A DNA stretch of 64,000 nt from Anisus vortex (lineage: Eukaryota > Mollusca > Gastropoda > Planorbidae). The notes beneath the pieces were generated by a model that worked only from the letters and a program-made list of their open reading frames with translations, was not told where the DNA came from and did not search any database. Shown here piece after piece: positions 1 through 12,397 of this stretch. The stretch spans positions 40,472,498 through 40,536,497 of the forward strand of contig OX421492.1 of the NCBI GenBank assembly GCA_949126835.1. The letters run 5' to 3'. The position numbers and the translations under genes were made by a program. Within the stretch, counting starts at the first letter, position 1. Every line of letters begins with the position of its first letter.

Positions 1-149
1 AAGTTCAATTTTTTAACTTTTCTTTTATTCCACTTTATGTTGTGCAATGGTATATGCCCATCTATATCACCATACTAAAATTGTCTAAAAAAAACAACAG
101 ACGAGCCTCCCAGCTCAAATGTCCAGGGTGTAACTATGTTCAGTTGGTA

Positions 150-531
150 ACCAAAGGGGGCACACCAAAGTTCTGTCCGGGCGCCTGCCATCCCACGGCA
201 CGCCTTATGAGCGTTAATAACGTGTTTAGAATTACTGTTTCCGAAGACACTTTCTTCCACTGGGGAATTCCCCTCGGATCATAATCGTGGTGGCTCGCCC
301 GTATACCTGGACTGTCACCCGGTAGCGAAAATCCCATACTATAGGTCTTGACATCCAGGCACCAGGAGAAGGGGTTAAGGCGGGAATGCTGCGCATATTG
401 CTTCCTTCCCACCGAGGCCTCGGACCTCTCGAATGTAAGTGAGAGCCAGGGCGTTAGCCCTCCGGTGTGCTCTTGATGCAAGAGTACTGGTGGTTTCCAC
501 ACTTCGCCAGCGTTTAGGGCCCATGGCTACA
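150..531 (-). repeat. Dispersed repeat R1, minus-strand copy
   Basis: This GC-richer block is a diverged copy of the sequence at 56232-56608, in the opposite orientation. Shared landmarks, read on the minus strand, are CCATGGGCC near the start, GGAGGAAGCAAT-like and GGTGCCTGGATG motifs in the middle, CTACCGGGTGACA, ATACGGG.GAGCCACCACGAT and GCCGTGGGATGG near the end. Open frames inside it are not conserved between the two copies, so it is treated as non-coding. The family is not identified; it could be a SINE-like or other non-autonomous element. Confidence 0.75.
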
Positions 532-1387
532 GACTTACACACTTTATGTATTATTAAATCATTTATTTATCTATTGACCTTGCATTTATTTATTTCTAAT
601 TTTTGCTCGCAAAGGGCAAAATATTCAGAAGGCTAGTGCACAGCAAAAAGGTATAAAAAAAAAGATTTTTACGAATAATTGTGTTTTTAGGATTATTTTG
701 TTTTAGACTACCGGTTCCATTCTTTAAGGAATGCTAACAAATCTTTTTTGAGAATTCTATTTTTGTTTTACAATTGGACTTTAATTTTCTTATTGCATTT
801 TAAACACCTCCCACGTTTCAATATTTATATCACAGTTTGGTGTTGTTTTTTGTGTATTGTTATTGCGTTCATTGGAGTTCACTGTATTCATTTCAATACA
901 TGATGACATAAAAGTCCAGAACACAAGAAAACGATCTAACAAAAAGAACACAATATAACTTAATTATTATTTCCCGTGTGAAAAAAAAATATTATTCTTT
1001 GTGTTGGGCATATGGGTAAATTGTTTAGGACTTGTCTAGACAGACTCTGGGCGTATTGATTGTACCGGAAGATCTATTTGTGTAGCGAAACGTAACAATG
1101 AATTCTCGGTGTAGACTGAAACTGTGTGTGTGTGGGGGGGGGGGGGGAGTTGGTACACTGTCTATGACGACGGTGATAAGAACATAATCCGAACATGGTG
1201 GAGTACTTTAAGAAACCGTGGACTTTTGATTAGGCCAGGCTACAGGCATTGCACGAGAGAGATAAGTAGCTGGCTCAAGAAATTATCCCTTCGACTTGAC
1301 ACCGTATAACTGGGAATTAAACCCACGGCTCTCTTGATGTCAATGAGATTGTTACAACTCAGCCATTTCATACCTTTGTTCATGCCA
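532..1387. other. Intergenic, no gene seen
   Basis: AT-rich sequence with no recognisable coding region. It contains a run of G at about 1132-1147, next to a short TG tract, which is a likely place for sequencing or assembly length error. Confidence 0.6.
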
Positions 1388-1982
1388 GGCCTCTAAAATT
1401 GCAGTAAATAGACTGTACATTTAGAAATGCAGTAAATAGCGTGAACATCTAGAAACGCAGTAAAAAGAGTGAACATCTAGAAACGCAGTAAATAGAGTGA
1501 ACATCTAGAAATGCAGTAAAAAGAGTGAACATCTAGAAACGCAGTAAAGAGAGTGAACCTCTAGAAATGCAGTAAATAGAGTGAACATCTAGAAACGCAG
1601 TAAATAGCGTGAACATCTAGAAACGCAGTAAATAGAGTGAACATCTAGAAACGCAGTAAATAGAGTGAACATCTAGAAATGCAGTAAAAAGAGTGAACAT
1701 CTAGAAACGCAGTAAAGAGAGTGAACCTCTAGAAATGCAGTAAATAGAGTGAACATCTAGAAACGCAGTAAATAGAGTGAACATCTAGAAATGCAGTAAA
1801 AAGAGTGAACATCTAGAAACGCAGTAAAGAGAGTGAACCTCTAGAAATGCAGTAAATAGAGTGAACATCTAGAAACGTAGTAAATATAGTGAACCTCTAG
1901 AAATACAGTAAATAGCGTGAACATCTAGAAACGCAGTAAATAGAGTGAACATCTAGAAATGCAGTAAATAGAGTGAACATCT
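1388..1982. repeat. 28-bp minisatellite, left arm
   Basis: About 21 tandem copies of a 28-bp unit that reads GTGAACATCTAGAAAYGC followed by AGTAAATAGA. Two unit classes (AAACGC and AAATGC) alternate, with AAAAAGAG and AAAGAGAG variants recurring in the same order at spacings of 168 and 112 bp, so there is a higher-order pattern of 4 to 6 units. The array stops abruptly in mid-unit at 1982 where a LINE fragment begins, and resumes at 3554. Confidence 0.95.
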
Positions 1983-3553
1983 TGTTGGCTTCCATTTGTC
2001 TCGAGAGACGATGGAGTTTATTGTGCCCTTGGGGAATGTGCGCTCCTGGCCTTGCAGCTTCTGCTATGGCTGTGCAAGCCCACATGCGAGTGACAGTTCC
2101 TATTGCACGTCCGGCACAGGAAGGTAGAACTGGTCATGGGCTGGTCTCTTCTTCCCCTCCTTTTGGTTCGCTTCTCATCGGCGAGCCGCTGCAGGTCTCT
2201 CTCTCCAGCTTCCAGCCCGGAGGCCAGCGCATGTCTCCAGCTGGACCTGTCCTTGGCTAGTTCCTCCCAGCTGTTTGTGTCAATGGCAAGGGCTTTCATG
2301 TCTCCCTTGCAGACATCCTTATATCGGAGGTGGGGCCTGCCCGCAGTCCTCTTTCCTCTGGCCAGTTCCGAGTAAAGGATATCTTTGGGGGGTATTCGGC
2401 CATCCTCCATCCGACATACATGCCCTAGCCATCTGAGCCGGCGTTGGCGGATTAGAGTAGGCATGCTTGGCATCCCAGCCTGCCGCAGTACCTCGTTGTT
2501 CGTAACATGGTCCTGCCAGGATATTCCGAGTATGCGTCGGAGGCAGCGCATGTGAAAAGCACTCAATCTCTTCTCTTGTTTAGAATATAGCGTCCAGGCT
2601 TCGCTGGCGTAGAGTAGGGTGCTTAACACACATGCACGGTACACTGCAACCTTGGTTCTTATTGTCAGCTTTTTGTTGTTCCAAACTCTGTGCGATAGTC
2701 TGGCCAGTGTTGTGGAGGCCTTGCCGATCCTCGTGTTAAGCTCTGCATCTAGAGAAAGGTTGTTGCTGATAGTGGAGCCAAGGTATGTGTAATGCTCCAC
2801 AGCCTCAAGTTCGCAGTCATTGATGTTGATTTTGGGAGAAGCAGCTTCCTGGGACATCACATTTGTCTTTTTTAAGCTGATAGTGAGACCGAAGTCGCTA
2901 GCGGCCTTGGCGAAGCGGTCCATTAGGTTTTGCAGTTCTGCCTCTGTGTGTGTGGCTAAGGCAGCGTCATCTGCGAAAAGCATGTCCCTAATGACGGTCT
3001 CCCGTATCTTCCTCTTAGACTTAAGCCTGGCCAAGTTGAATAGTTTTATTACCATCAGAACGGGTGTGTAGATAGACCCCCTCGGTAGAAGTTCCAAAGG
3101 CATGTCTCAACAGGCTGGCAAAAAAGATGCCAAAGAGTGTTGGGGCAAGGACACAGCCCTGCTTGACACCACTGATTATGTCAAATGCGGCTGAAGTTGA
3201 CCCGTCATACTGCACTGTGCCTTTCATTCCGTCATGGAATGACTGTATTATCTTCAGTAGTTTCGGTGGGCAGCCAACTTTTGCCAGGACTGTAAAGAGT
3301 CCATCTCTTCTGACCAGGTCGAAGGCCTTTGTCAGATCAATGAAAGCCAGATAGAGGGGCATGTGTTGCTCGCGACACTTTTCTTGGAGTTGTCTTAGTG
3401 AGAAGATCATATCGATTGTGGATCTTTCTGCTCTGAACCCGCACTGTGATTCGGGGTACACTCTCTCAGCAAGCCTTTGCAGTTTCTTTAGAACAACCCG
3501 TGCAAAGACCTTTCCCACAATGCTGAGGAGGGAAATACCCCTGTAATTATTAC
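1983..3553 (-). mobile_element. 5'-truncated LINE inserted in minisatellite
   Basis: A non-LTR retrotransposon fragment on the minus strand, flanked on both sides by the 28-bp array. The 11-bp AGTGAACATCT occurs at 1972-1982 and again at 3554-3564 and can be read as the target-site duplication, although the array itself supplies that sequence in every unit. The element begins inside the reverse transcriptase domain (NNYRGISLLS motif), so the 5' UTR, any ORF1 and the endonuclease are missing, which is the usual outcome of incomplete target-primed reverse transcription. The 3' end after the stop at 2018 is short, carries the palindrome TCTCGAGA and has no poly(A). Clade is not assigned; an RTE- or CR1-like LINE is plausible. 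Confidence 0.9.
2018..3552 (-). pseudogene. LINE reverse transcriptase, C-terminal two thirds, frameshifted
   Basis: The upstream frame shows RT blocks NNYRGISLLS, CGFRAERSTID, AFIDLTKAFD and SGVKQGCVLAPTLF. The downstream frame continues with the catalytic block FADDAA, then LLYASEAWTL, RRLRWLGHVCRM and AGRPHLRYKD. It ends with a Cys/His cluster (CRTCNRNC...H...H...C) typical of LINE C-termini. The two frames change over within an A run on the coding strand (plus-strand T run, about 3044-3047), consistent with one added base. The first residues of the upstream open frame come from minisatellite DNA, so its apparent start is not real. The element cannot move by itself. Confidence 0.93.
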
Positions 3554-4840
3554 AGTGAACATCTAGAAATGCAGTAAATAGAGAGAACATCTAGAAATGC
3601 AGTAAATAGAGTGAACATCTAGAAATGCAGTAAATAGAGTGAACATCTAGAAATGCAGTAAATAGAGTGAACATCTAGAAATGCAGTAAATAGAGTGAAC
3701 ATCTAGAAATGCAGTAAATAGAGTGAACATCTAGAAATGCAGTAAATAGAGTGAACATCTAGAAATGCAGTAAATAGAATGAACATCTAGAAATGCAGTA
3801 AATAGAGTGAACATCTAGAAATGCAGTAAATAGAGTGAACATCTAGAAATGCAGTAAATAGAGTGAACATCTAGAAATGCAGTAAATAGAGTGAACATCT
3901 AGAAATGCAGTAAATAGAGTGAACATCTAAAAATGCAGTAAATAGAGTGAACATCTAGAAATGCAGTAATTAGAGTGAACATCTAGAAAAGCAGTAAATA
4001 GAGTGAACATCTAGAAATGCAGTAAATAGAGTGAACATCTAGAAATGCAGTAAATAGAGTGAACATCTAGAAATGCAGTAAAAAGAGTGAACATCTAGAA
4101 AAGCAGTAAATAGAGTGAACATCTAGAAATGCAGTAAATAGAGTGAGCATCTAGAAATGCAGTAAATAGAGTGAGCATCTAGAAATGCAGTAAATAGAGT
4201 GAACATCTAGAAATGCAGTAAATAGAGTGAACATGTAGAATTGCAGTAGAGTGAACATCTAGAAATGCAGTAAATAGAGTGAACATCTAGAAATGCAGTA
4301 AATAGAGTGAACATCTAGAAATGCAGTAAATAGAGTGAACATCTAGAAATGCAGTAAATAGAGTGAGCATCTAGAAATGCAGTAAATAGAGTGAGCATCT
4401 AGAAATGCAGTAAATAGAGTGAACATCTAGAAATGCAGTAAATAGAGTGAACATCTAGAAATGCAGTAAATAGAGTGAACATCTAGAAATGCAGTAAATA
4501 GAGTGAACATCTAGAAATGCAGTAAATAGAGTGAACATATAGAAATGCAGTAAATAGAGTGAACATATAGAAATGTAGTAAATAGAGTGAACATCTAGAA
4601 ATGCAGTAAATAGAGTGAACATCTAGAAATGCAGTAAATAGAGTGAACATCTAGAAATGCAGTAAATAGAGTGAACATCTAGAAATGTAGTAAATAGAGT
4701 GAACATCTAGAAACGCAGTAAATAGAGTGAACATCTAGAAATGCAGTAAATAGAGTGAACATCTAGAAATGTAGTAAATAGAGTGAACATCTAGAAACGC
4801 AGTAAATAGACTGAACATCTAGAAATGCAGTAAATAGAGT
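3554..4840. repeat. 28-bp minisatellite, right arm
   Basis: About 46 further copies of the unit seen at 1388-1982. This arm is much more uniform: nearly all units carry AAATGC, and the AAACGC class appears only near the end. Small variants (GAGCATC, ACATATAG, a short unit near 4240) recur in blocks, showing local block duplication. The difference in composition between the two arms suggests that they have been homogenised separately since the LINE inserted. Confidence 0.95.
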
Positions 4841-6732
4841 AGCTTTTTATTTGAATTAATTTTGTTCACTAACATAAAATATTTGACTAAGTCATTGAAT
4901 ACAATGTAACCTTTCAAAGATCAACAAGACGACGTATGTACCAATAATAAAACGTGTAATTTTGACAGTCCTTAATGAGTTGTGTTTCTCCACTGTCCGC
5001 CATGACAGCACAATCATTATATTAAGTTTATGGACAACATTTTCTTCTAATTGACACACAACCTCAACATGCTCAGCGTAATGAGCCGTGAACTCTGACC
5101 TTGTCAATGTAATCAACCGCTAACACAGACCTTGTCAATGTAATGAACCCTGATGCTCACGACTCGTTACGTTATTTACATTGTATATCACGTCAAACGT
5201 GACACATGGCGGATCATTAGCTTTTAATTTGTCTCTTCTAAACTTAAACAGAAACTTGCATATCTGCGTGAAAGTCTAGAAAGAACAACTGTCCGATTTA
5301 TGTAACGTTTCTTTACTTATTCATCTCAACCCTCAAGTTTTTTCTAACACAAATCAGATTTTCCCTGGGCTCGATTTGACCCAAACGAATCGCTTTGTAA
5401 ATAAAAAATTCATCTCTGAATTCCTAGCTCTAAATCAATATGCTGATTGGTTTATCTCCGGCATCTGCATTGAGTCAACAGGGGGGAGGGGGGCTTGATG
5501 GGTGGATGTTTTTTTTAAATATTATTGCAAAGTGGTTTAGTTGGTGGGTCTGTAGAGAAACAGATCTGGGATATACAGAGGAAATACACGTGACCATCAA
5601 TGGCGCCAAGAGGTTATGGATGCATTGCTAATGGGAAGTTTATATGAACAATGCAAAGAAAGAATAGATGTCTCTCTCTCTACGTCGCCTTTGTGGCATG
5701 CAAAGCAGTTTATAAAGTAACATTCCAAGCACGACATATAGTAATACTTCATTGGATGTCAAAGCGGGGAAAGGGAATTTAGATGATAAATAGATCTGTA
5801 TGTATTGATATATTTATTTTGTCCAGTGGAATTTGTATTCTAAAATGCACTTGGGAGTTTCAAAAGGTCAAAATTTTACTTAACATTATGTATGTAAATA
5901 GTTGTTTTTTTTCAAATATAACGAGATAGTAACATACTGCATTATCATTATCACTTCAAAATACAAGGCTAGGTCTTCATAAAATCATTAAAGTAACTGG
6001 GCGAAAAAGTTGAGAAAGGCGCTACATTTTATTTTGTTAATTAGATGACAAAAATTATTTAGTTCGTTTTCGTCTAAAATTTCAATGTAATTAAGAAAAT
6101 CATTGATTTCAACACATCTCATGTCTACCCCTCAACTTTAGCTTACTAATAAATGAAAACTAAAATGCTAGCTCCCCCTTCTCTGGTCCAGGTGCCAATT
6201 TCCCTACTTACGCCAATCCATACGACAGATACTGCATGTCTTCAAAAAAGTGTAAAGAAACGGAATAGTTTACACACATTGTTTTCCCAATCTGTTTCTT
6301 AATGTTAAAAAATAAAAACAACAACTCTTTCTGTGAAAGAAGAAAAAAAATATGATTGACAACCCAAAGTACTGGATGGATTAAATCAATTAAATGTCAA
6401 TCTGAAAGACTAATATCGTTTATGTTAGTTTATCGAACAGGAATGACGAGTTTTTTTCTTAATGATACGCTAATTAATAACATAGATTGGTTTTTAATTG
6501 GTGACTGAAAGTAATGGATGGGTGTCACTGTGTGCTAGCGAAGGGAAAAGGTGGGGGAAGCACTGATTAAATCTTTTCATTTTAGTACGTTGATGTAGGA
6601 TAGGGCATGTAAATACTCTATCACTCTTATATAACCGCACACACACGCACTTACACACAAATGTATACACACGAACTCACTGAAATACGTTCGCACATGG
6701 AAATGTCAATGATACATTACAATAAGTATAGC
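4841..6732. other. Intergenic, no gene seen
   Basis: AT-rich DNA with only short open frames that have no recognisable motif. It holds homopolymer runs, a G-rich stretch near 5481 and a CA-rich tract near 6640-6680. Confidence 0.55.
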
Positions 6733-7008
6733 AAGTAAAGTATCCCGTCGGGCCAAATTGATCCTTAGGGCCGGCGAAGCAGCGTCCACCAGTTTCCGTG
6801 GCCACTGCATACTAGGGGATTGTGTGGCCAGTACAATGCCCCGCCGCCTTTACCTTACCCCAACTAAAGTCAGGTACCCAACAGAGCTGTGTAGACTCAG
6901 GGGCACCCTCCAGACCGGAAACAAATTTTAGCCTTCACCAGTACTCGAACCGAGAACTTTCGGTATACCAGCCGAAAGCGTTGCACTCGGCCAGCATGCC
7001 ACATTATA
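6733..7008 (-). mobile_element. tRNA-derived SINE, copy A
   Basis: Read on the minus strand, the 5' head has a tRNA-like internal promoter: an A-box-like TGGCCGAGTGC and a B-box-like GGTTCGAGTAC. The body is shared with the copies at 55567, 59501 and 62791. The common 3' end reads GGTCCGACGGGATACTTTACTT in consensus form. This is the fullest minus-strand copy. It belongs to a family transcribed by RNA polymerase III and moved by LINE machinery (general knowledge of SINEs). Confidence 0.88.
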
Positions 7009-7319
7009 CATTACAATAATAACAAATACTTACTTTACTTTTTGAACTACTTTTCTGTATTCAGTGAAAACAACAACAATGTAAATGATACCAAGACGTT
7101 TTTTTCTTTTAAAAACCTGTTTCCCTCAATTAGCTTCAGAAATTGTCTTATTGTCTAAAGAAGCCAATCCATAGATCATAAATAAGATTTAGTTAATATT
7201 GTTATTTATCCCTTTGTGTGTCTGCTTCTCCTCACAGTAATATACGTCTCATAGCAACGGTTGGATTAGCCCCTGGCATATATAAGCTGTGGTTGAATGT
7301 AACTGGTCCCAAGGAAACC

Positions 7320-7772
7320 CTAAAGCCTGTTTATCATGAGCAAACCACGAGAGGCGTAGTGTGCTATTTATCATGAGTAAACCACGAGAGACGTAGTGTG
7401 CTGTTTATAATGAGTAAGCTACGAGATGCGTAGTTTGGTATTTATCATGAGTAAACCACGAGATGCGTAGTGTGCTGTTTATAATGAGTAAGCTACGAGA
7501 TGCGTAGTGTGGTGTTTATCATGAGTAAACCACGAGATGCGTAGTGTGCTGTTTATAATGAGTAAGCTACGAGATGCGTAGTGTGGTGTTTATCATGAGT
7601 AAACCACGATAGGCGTAGTGCGCTGTTTATAATGAGAACACCACGAGAGACGTAGTGTGCTGTTTATAATGAGTAAGCTACGAGATGCGTAGTGTGGTGT
7701 TTATTATGAGTAAACCACGATAGGCGTAGTGCGCTGTTTATAATGAGTAAACAACGAGAGACGTAGTGTGCT
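7320..7772. repeat. 37-bp minisatellite
   Basis: About 12 copies of a 37-bp unit containing TTTATMATGAGTAARC and ACGAGATGCGTAGTGTG. Two unit types, GTAAACCACGAG and GTAAGCTACGAG, alternate through much of the array, so the effective period is 74 bp. Confidence 0.93.
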
Positions 7773-7944
7773 ACACAATTTAATTTTACAGTACGTTTAA
7801 TATTTTCAAGAAATCTTTTTATAAGTTTGTCTATGTTACTATCTATCTATAAATTTGTAAATATTTGTTAGCATTGTTATTCTGTTGTTTTTTCTTTAAT
7901 TGCCCTTGAGACAGTAGAAAATAAAAATAACAACAAACATCTTG

Positions 7945-8640
7945 CCCTATCAGATATAGTCATCTTTACCGACTCTCAATCAGCACTTCAAACAGTAGCA
8001 AGCGAAACCTCACCAAGCCTGAAATAAATCACTCTATTAGAACACAGTTTGGACTACCTAATAAGCACATACAACATCAACATAACTCTACAATGGATCC
8101 CAGGACATATTAGCATACCGGGCAACGAAAAAGCTGACAGACTGGCTCGAAAGGGAGCTTGCAAGGTCCGATATGAAAGACAGCTACAACACAGTGTTCA
8201 ACATGCTAAAAACAACTTTAAAGGAGGAATAGCTAAGTCAATGGGCTCAGGGAACAACTGGAAGAAAAATGTATAGAGAAATGAATCAGCCCAACAAACA
8301 AGACAACATAAAGTTCCTCCCCTGCAAAGAACAATGCACTATATTCCAGTTGAGAACAGGACATAATATCGCTCTCAACTCACACCTACATAGAATAAAC
8401 CCAACTCATCCACCTAACTGCAGACTTTGCCCCTTCCCACAAGAAACTGTGGACCACTTCCTGCTTGAATGCCCTAAGCTAACCTACCCCAAATACATTC
8501 TGCTCCCCCCTTAACCTCTACTAACACATTATATAGCAGTATTGAACAACTGAAAAAGACATGTAAATATGTTTGTCTGGCATTGACTGCAAGAGAGCAA
8601 ACAGCTCTGCAGACTGGCTAATAGAAGAAGTAGAAGAAGA
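7945..8640 (+). pseudogene. LINE ORF2 3' end: RNase H and zinc-knuckle region
   Basis: The first frame contains an RNase H domain: IFTDSQSAL near 7965, then LQWIPGHISIPGNEKADRLA at about 8092-8151. Its acidic and histidine motifs are typical of I- and Jockey-type LINEs. After a frame change near 8215-8235 and a stop codon, the protein resumes with GTTGRKMYREMN and ends in the C-terminal motif CRLC...ETVDHFLLECP. A residual ALTA-like tail and a (GAA)-rich 3' end follow. There are in-frame stops at about 8022 and 8230, so this is a dead fragment without the RT domain. Confidence 0.88.
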
Positions 8641-8682
8641 AATACTTTTTAGCTATCTATACATTATCTATCTATAATAATA

Positions 8683-9052
<370 letters not shown>

Positions 9053-9879
9053 TTGCAATATTTCTGTACATAGTTAAACTGTTACTTGTGTGCGTATTAC
9101 TTTAAACAAAATGCCGCTGTTATTTTGTCATAAAAAAGAAGACCAACTGAAATGAAGCCATGTACGGGAAACCATAGAAGTACTTTTGCTGGCCATTATC
9201 AGACCAGGTGACGCAACCTTTCTAGAACTAGGTAGTAATACTTTCGCATTTCTCTCTCTCTCTAATTATATTCATGACATCGTTAACATATATCAAAACT
9301 TATTTATCATCAGTTAAAATTTCAATATAGATGGAAATACCTTTTTGTCCAGAATCCGTTTCGTTAAAAAGCGTTCATTGTGAAAATAATTTAAAAGAAA
9401 GTTTTTTTCTTAAATCTACTTGACAAATACAAAAAACAATAACACCAACAATAACAAAACAACAACAACAACAACAACAACAATGAACTAAAAGAATGCG
9501 TCAAATTAAAGAAGAGAGAAAAACTAGACTAAGTAAATAAAGGCTGCAAACTTTTCCACCGTTGGATTTGAACAAAGGTCTGACTCGTTGCATAATGGAG
9601 TTTTAATGACTTAGGCTTGAGTGGAAACAGTCCCAGGTCCCAAATGGCAGCACAGATATTTTCCCATTCCTTCCCCTCTTCCCCACACATACACACTAGA
9701 GCAGAGTTTCCCCTTTTGGTTTAGTCACCGGGTTATTTTTAGATGCCTATACTTCGTGAATCACTAGTATTGATATCGTCTCTACTGGCCTATAAGTAGC
9801 TTATAACGTATATTAATTGCAACACAAATTTCATATATTATTATATTGATGTCAATACGGGCGCATTGTTTCGGGGATG
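9053..9879. other. Intergenic, no gene seen
   Basis: AT-rich sequence. It includes a short (CAA)n tract at about 9456-9483 and no supportable coding region. Confidence 0.55.
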
Positions 9880-10275
9880 AGGAGGCAAGATTATATCTCC
9901 CCGACACTAAAGGATCTCCACTAGCTCCCGGTGATAACGCGAATAGAGCACAAAATTATGTCCATTACGTACGGATGCATAAAGGGCATTGCTCCTTCTT
10001 ATCTTTGAGAGCTTATTTCAAGGCATGAGCCATCTAGGGAACTGCGCTCTTCGACACAGTTACTCCTCAATACCCGCAGTTTGGATGGACACAAAAAAAA
10101 GTACCTGAGAGTGCGCTCATTTGAATCAGCTGCGCCCATTTGAATCAGCCTCGCCTTATTTATGGAACAATTTATCTCAGACACTGAGAGAGTCTGTGGC
10201 AAGACAATCTTTTAAAAAGAACTTAAAGACCTTTCTCTCTGGCTAATACATCTGCCATTGCAAGTCACACCAAGA
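9880..10275 (+). pseudogene. LINE reverse transcriptase extreme C-terminus
   Basis: The translation in the best frame reads LPVITRIEHKI, then a CIKGIAPSYL block, an ELRSS...LLLNTRS block and a RVRSFESAAP block, with FKK-like and LKD residues at the end. This matches the carboxy-terminal domain found at the end of many invertebrate LINE ORF2 proteins (LHWLPV...RIEFKI...RSFS.AAP.LWN.LP). Several stops and frame changes interrupt it, and no upstream RT remains. The 24-bp stretch around CATTTGAATCAGC at 10116-10150 is locally duplicated. Confidence 0.82.
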
Positions 10276-11290
10276 GCGCACTGAGCCTGCTAATTTAATA
10301 GCATGGATAGAAGCGCCATAAGAAGTGTCCATTCTTATCTTATAATAGAGAGATATCATTAGGTAGTGACCGAGAAGACCATTTACACCTAGTACCGAAT
10401 CCGAGTATTCGGACTTAATGTTGGTCTAATCCGAGTGCGAACTGAGTATTAAGACCAAATATTGGCCTAATCCGAGTGCGAACTGAGTATCAAACGTACA
10501 TCCAGAGTTTCGCCATCATATTATTCACTTCATATCTCCTATTTGCCCTTTAACTCCCAGTTCACATTGGTACGCCCCACTTACAACAATAGCATACGTT
10601 AGGACACCGGTAATAAACTGATTCATTCTGGAGCATGCACCGTGTTTGATATTTATTGAGATATAGCATTTGCAACTTTTTCTTCGAAATAGAATCTATC
10701 TATTTACGCTTTTTTTTTGCCACGGTAAATATTTTGGAAAACCTAGATAACTTCCGGTAGGCCCCAGTTATAACTAATATCCAGTTCAAATACCCGCTCG
10801 GTACACACTATATTGATATAGATCTATGTCCTTGCTAGTACATAACCTAGTAACGGTAATCTTAGATCTTAGAACTTTTTTCTTCTTTTTATTTTGTGAC
10901 CCAATATTTATAATTTAGTAGCCCGGTACGAGATCCCGGCAATTGTGAAAAACAACTCGCAACAGATTATATTTTGTATACCTTTGAGTACTTCTAGATG
11001 CCACTAATTCCAGCAAATAGTTGGAATAACGGAAAAGACTTCAAGAAAAACTTCTGTCAGATGCCCAGATGCAGATACTGATAGTACGGTTCAGTTATTC
11101 CCCAACCTAAACTAATTTCACGTTGGTGTCTAGCCCATAACAATGTCACGTGGCGCTATTTATGGCTTCAGTCACTCCATGCCCCTTCCCCCCCCCCCCT
11201 CCTTTTCCGTTTAGTCTTTACTTTTCGTTTTCTTTCACTTTGTATTATTATTTGGTTGCGGGTTACTTCCCTTTGAGTTGAACTAAAATT
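10276..11290. other. Intergenic with one short direct duplication
   Basis: No gene seen. Two near-identical blocks of about 45 bp lie in tandem at about 10404-10492, each ending CTAATCCGAGTGCGAACTGA. A poly(C) run lies near 11188-11200. Confidence 0.5.
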
Positions 11291-11834
11291 CATACAGACA
11301 AACGAGCACATGAACACACAGTGTTAGTGAGAGAGAAAGAGAGACAGACAGACGGAGAGAGAGATAGAGAGAGACAGGGAGAGACAGAGAGAGAGAGAGA
11401 GACAGAGAGAGAGAGACAGAGAGAGAGAGAGAGACAGAGAGGTGGTTGAAGTAAGAAAGTAAGACAGAGAAAACAGAAAATGGAGAGAGAGGGGAGATTA
11501 AATTAGAGAAACACGGGTAGAAGAGAAATAAAGAATGAGAGAGAAAGATAAGGGGAGAAAGAAAAAAGGAGAAAGAAAAAAGAAATAAAGCTACAGAGAA
11601 AGAGGAGGGGGGGGGGAGATGCAATTAAAGAAAGATTGAATACGAATGAGAAAAAAACTGAAGACGACAGAAGGAAATATGAAAAGAGAGAGAGGGACGG
11701 AGCAAGGAGAGAAAAGGAGATAGAACTATTCTAAAAAAGAGGAAGGGAAGATAAAGTGAGCAGAGAGATGAAAAAAAAGTGATAAATGAGTTGAGGAAAC
11801 AGAGAAACAACAAGAGTGAGAGAGAGAGCGAGAC

Positions 11835-11899
<65 letters not shown>

Positions 11900-11935
11900 A
11901 TGAGAAGAGAGAGAGAGAACAGACAGAAACAATCT
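11291..11935. repeat. GA-rich low-complexity tract
   Basis: Purine-rich sequence dominated by GAGA and GACA repeats, ending in a long pure (GA)n run at about 11836-11896. Long Ser/Leu-rich open frames on the opposite strand come from this composition and are not genes. Confidence 0.93.
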
Positions 11936-12397
11936 CATGAATCAGTTTTATGCTGTTTAGGACATGAATGTTTGTTTACAACTATTAAGGACTTGTATTT
12001 ATTAAATTCGGTCTTTTTTCAATCAGGCCAGGGTAGTTGCATGACCTAAATTTCACGAACAAAATAAATCTTACACATCTAATTCCTCTATCATAGTAAA
12101 CAATTTTACTTATCGGTGTACATAAAATAAAGGAGCGTTTGGTCCAAGCTGTATTTATTGATAAGATATAACGAATGTAACAATATCTTTTCATCTTCAG
12201 CTTATTGTGACAATGCCATCTGTGTGAGTATTCTTGGACTGACCTATGTGTGCAATCGTGAGTAGTTGGATTTTATTTGAATGTACTCTTCTTTAAATGC
12301 TTTCATGCATGCATTTATATTTATAGGTCAGTGAAATAGAGAGTTTTCACTTTACATGTAAGGCTATTCATGTTTAGTTTTGATAGACTCTGTTAAC
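11936..12397. other. Intergenic, no gene seen
   Basis: Unremarkable AT-rich DNA between two repeat tracts. Confidence 0.5.

Noticed and set aside
6938..7003. Functional tRNA gene
   Set aside because: The tRNA-like boxes are the head of a SINE whose body recurs elsewhere, and no complete cloverleaf is evident.
11283..11938. Ser/Leu-rich minus-strand ORFs over the GA tract
   Set aside because: Composition artefact of GAGA repeats.
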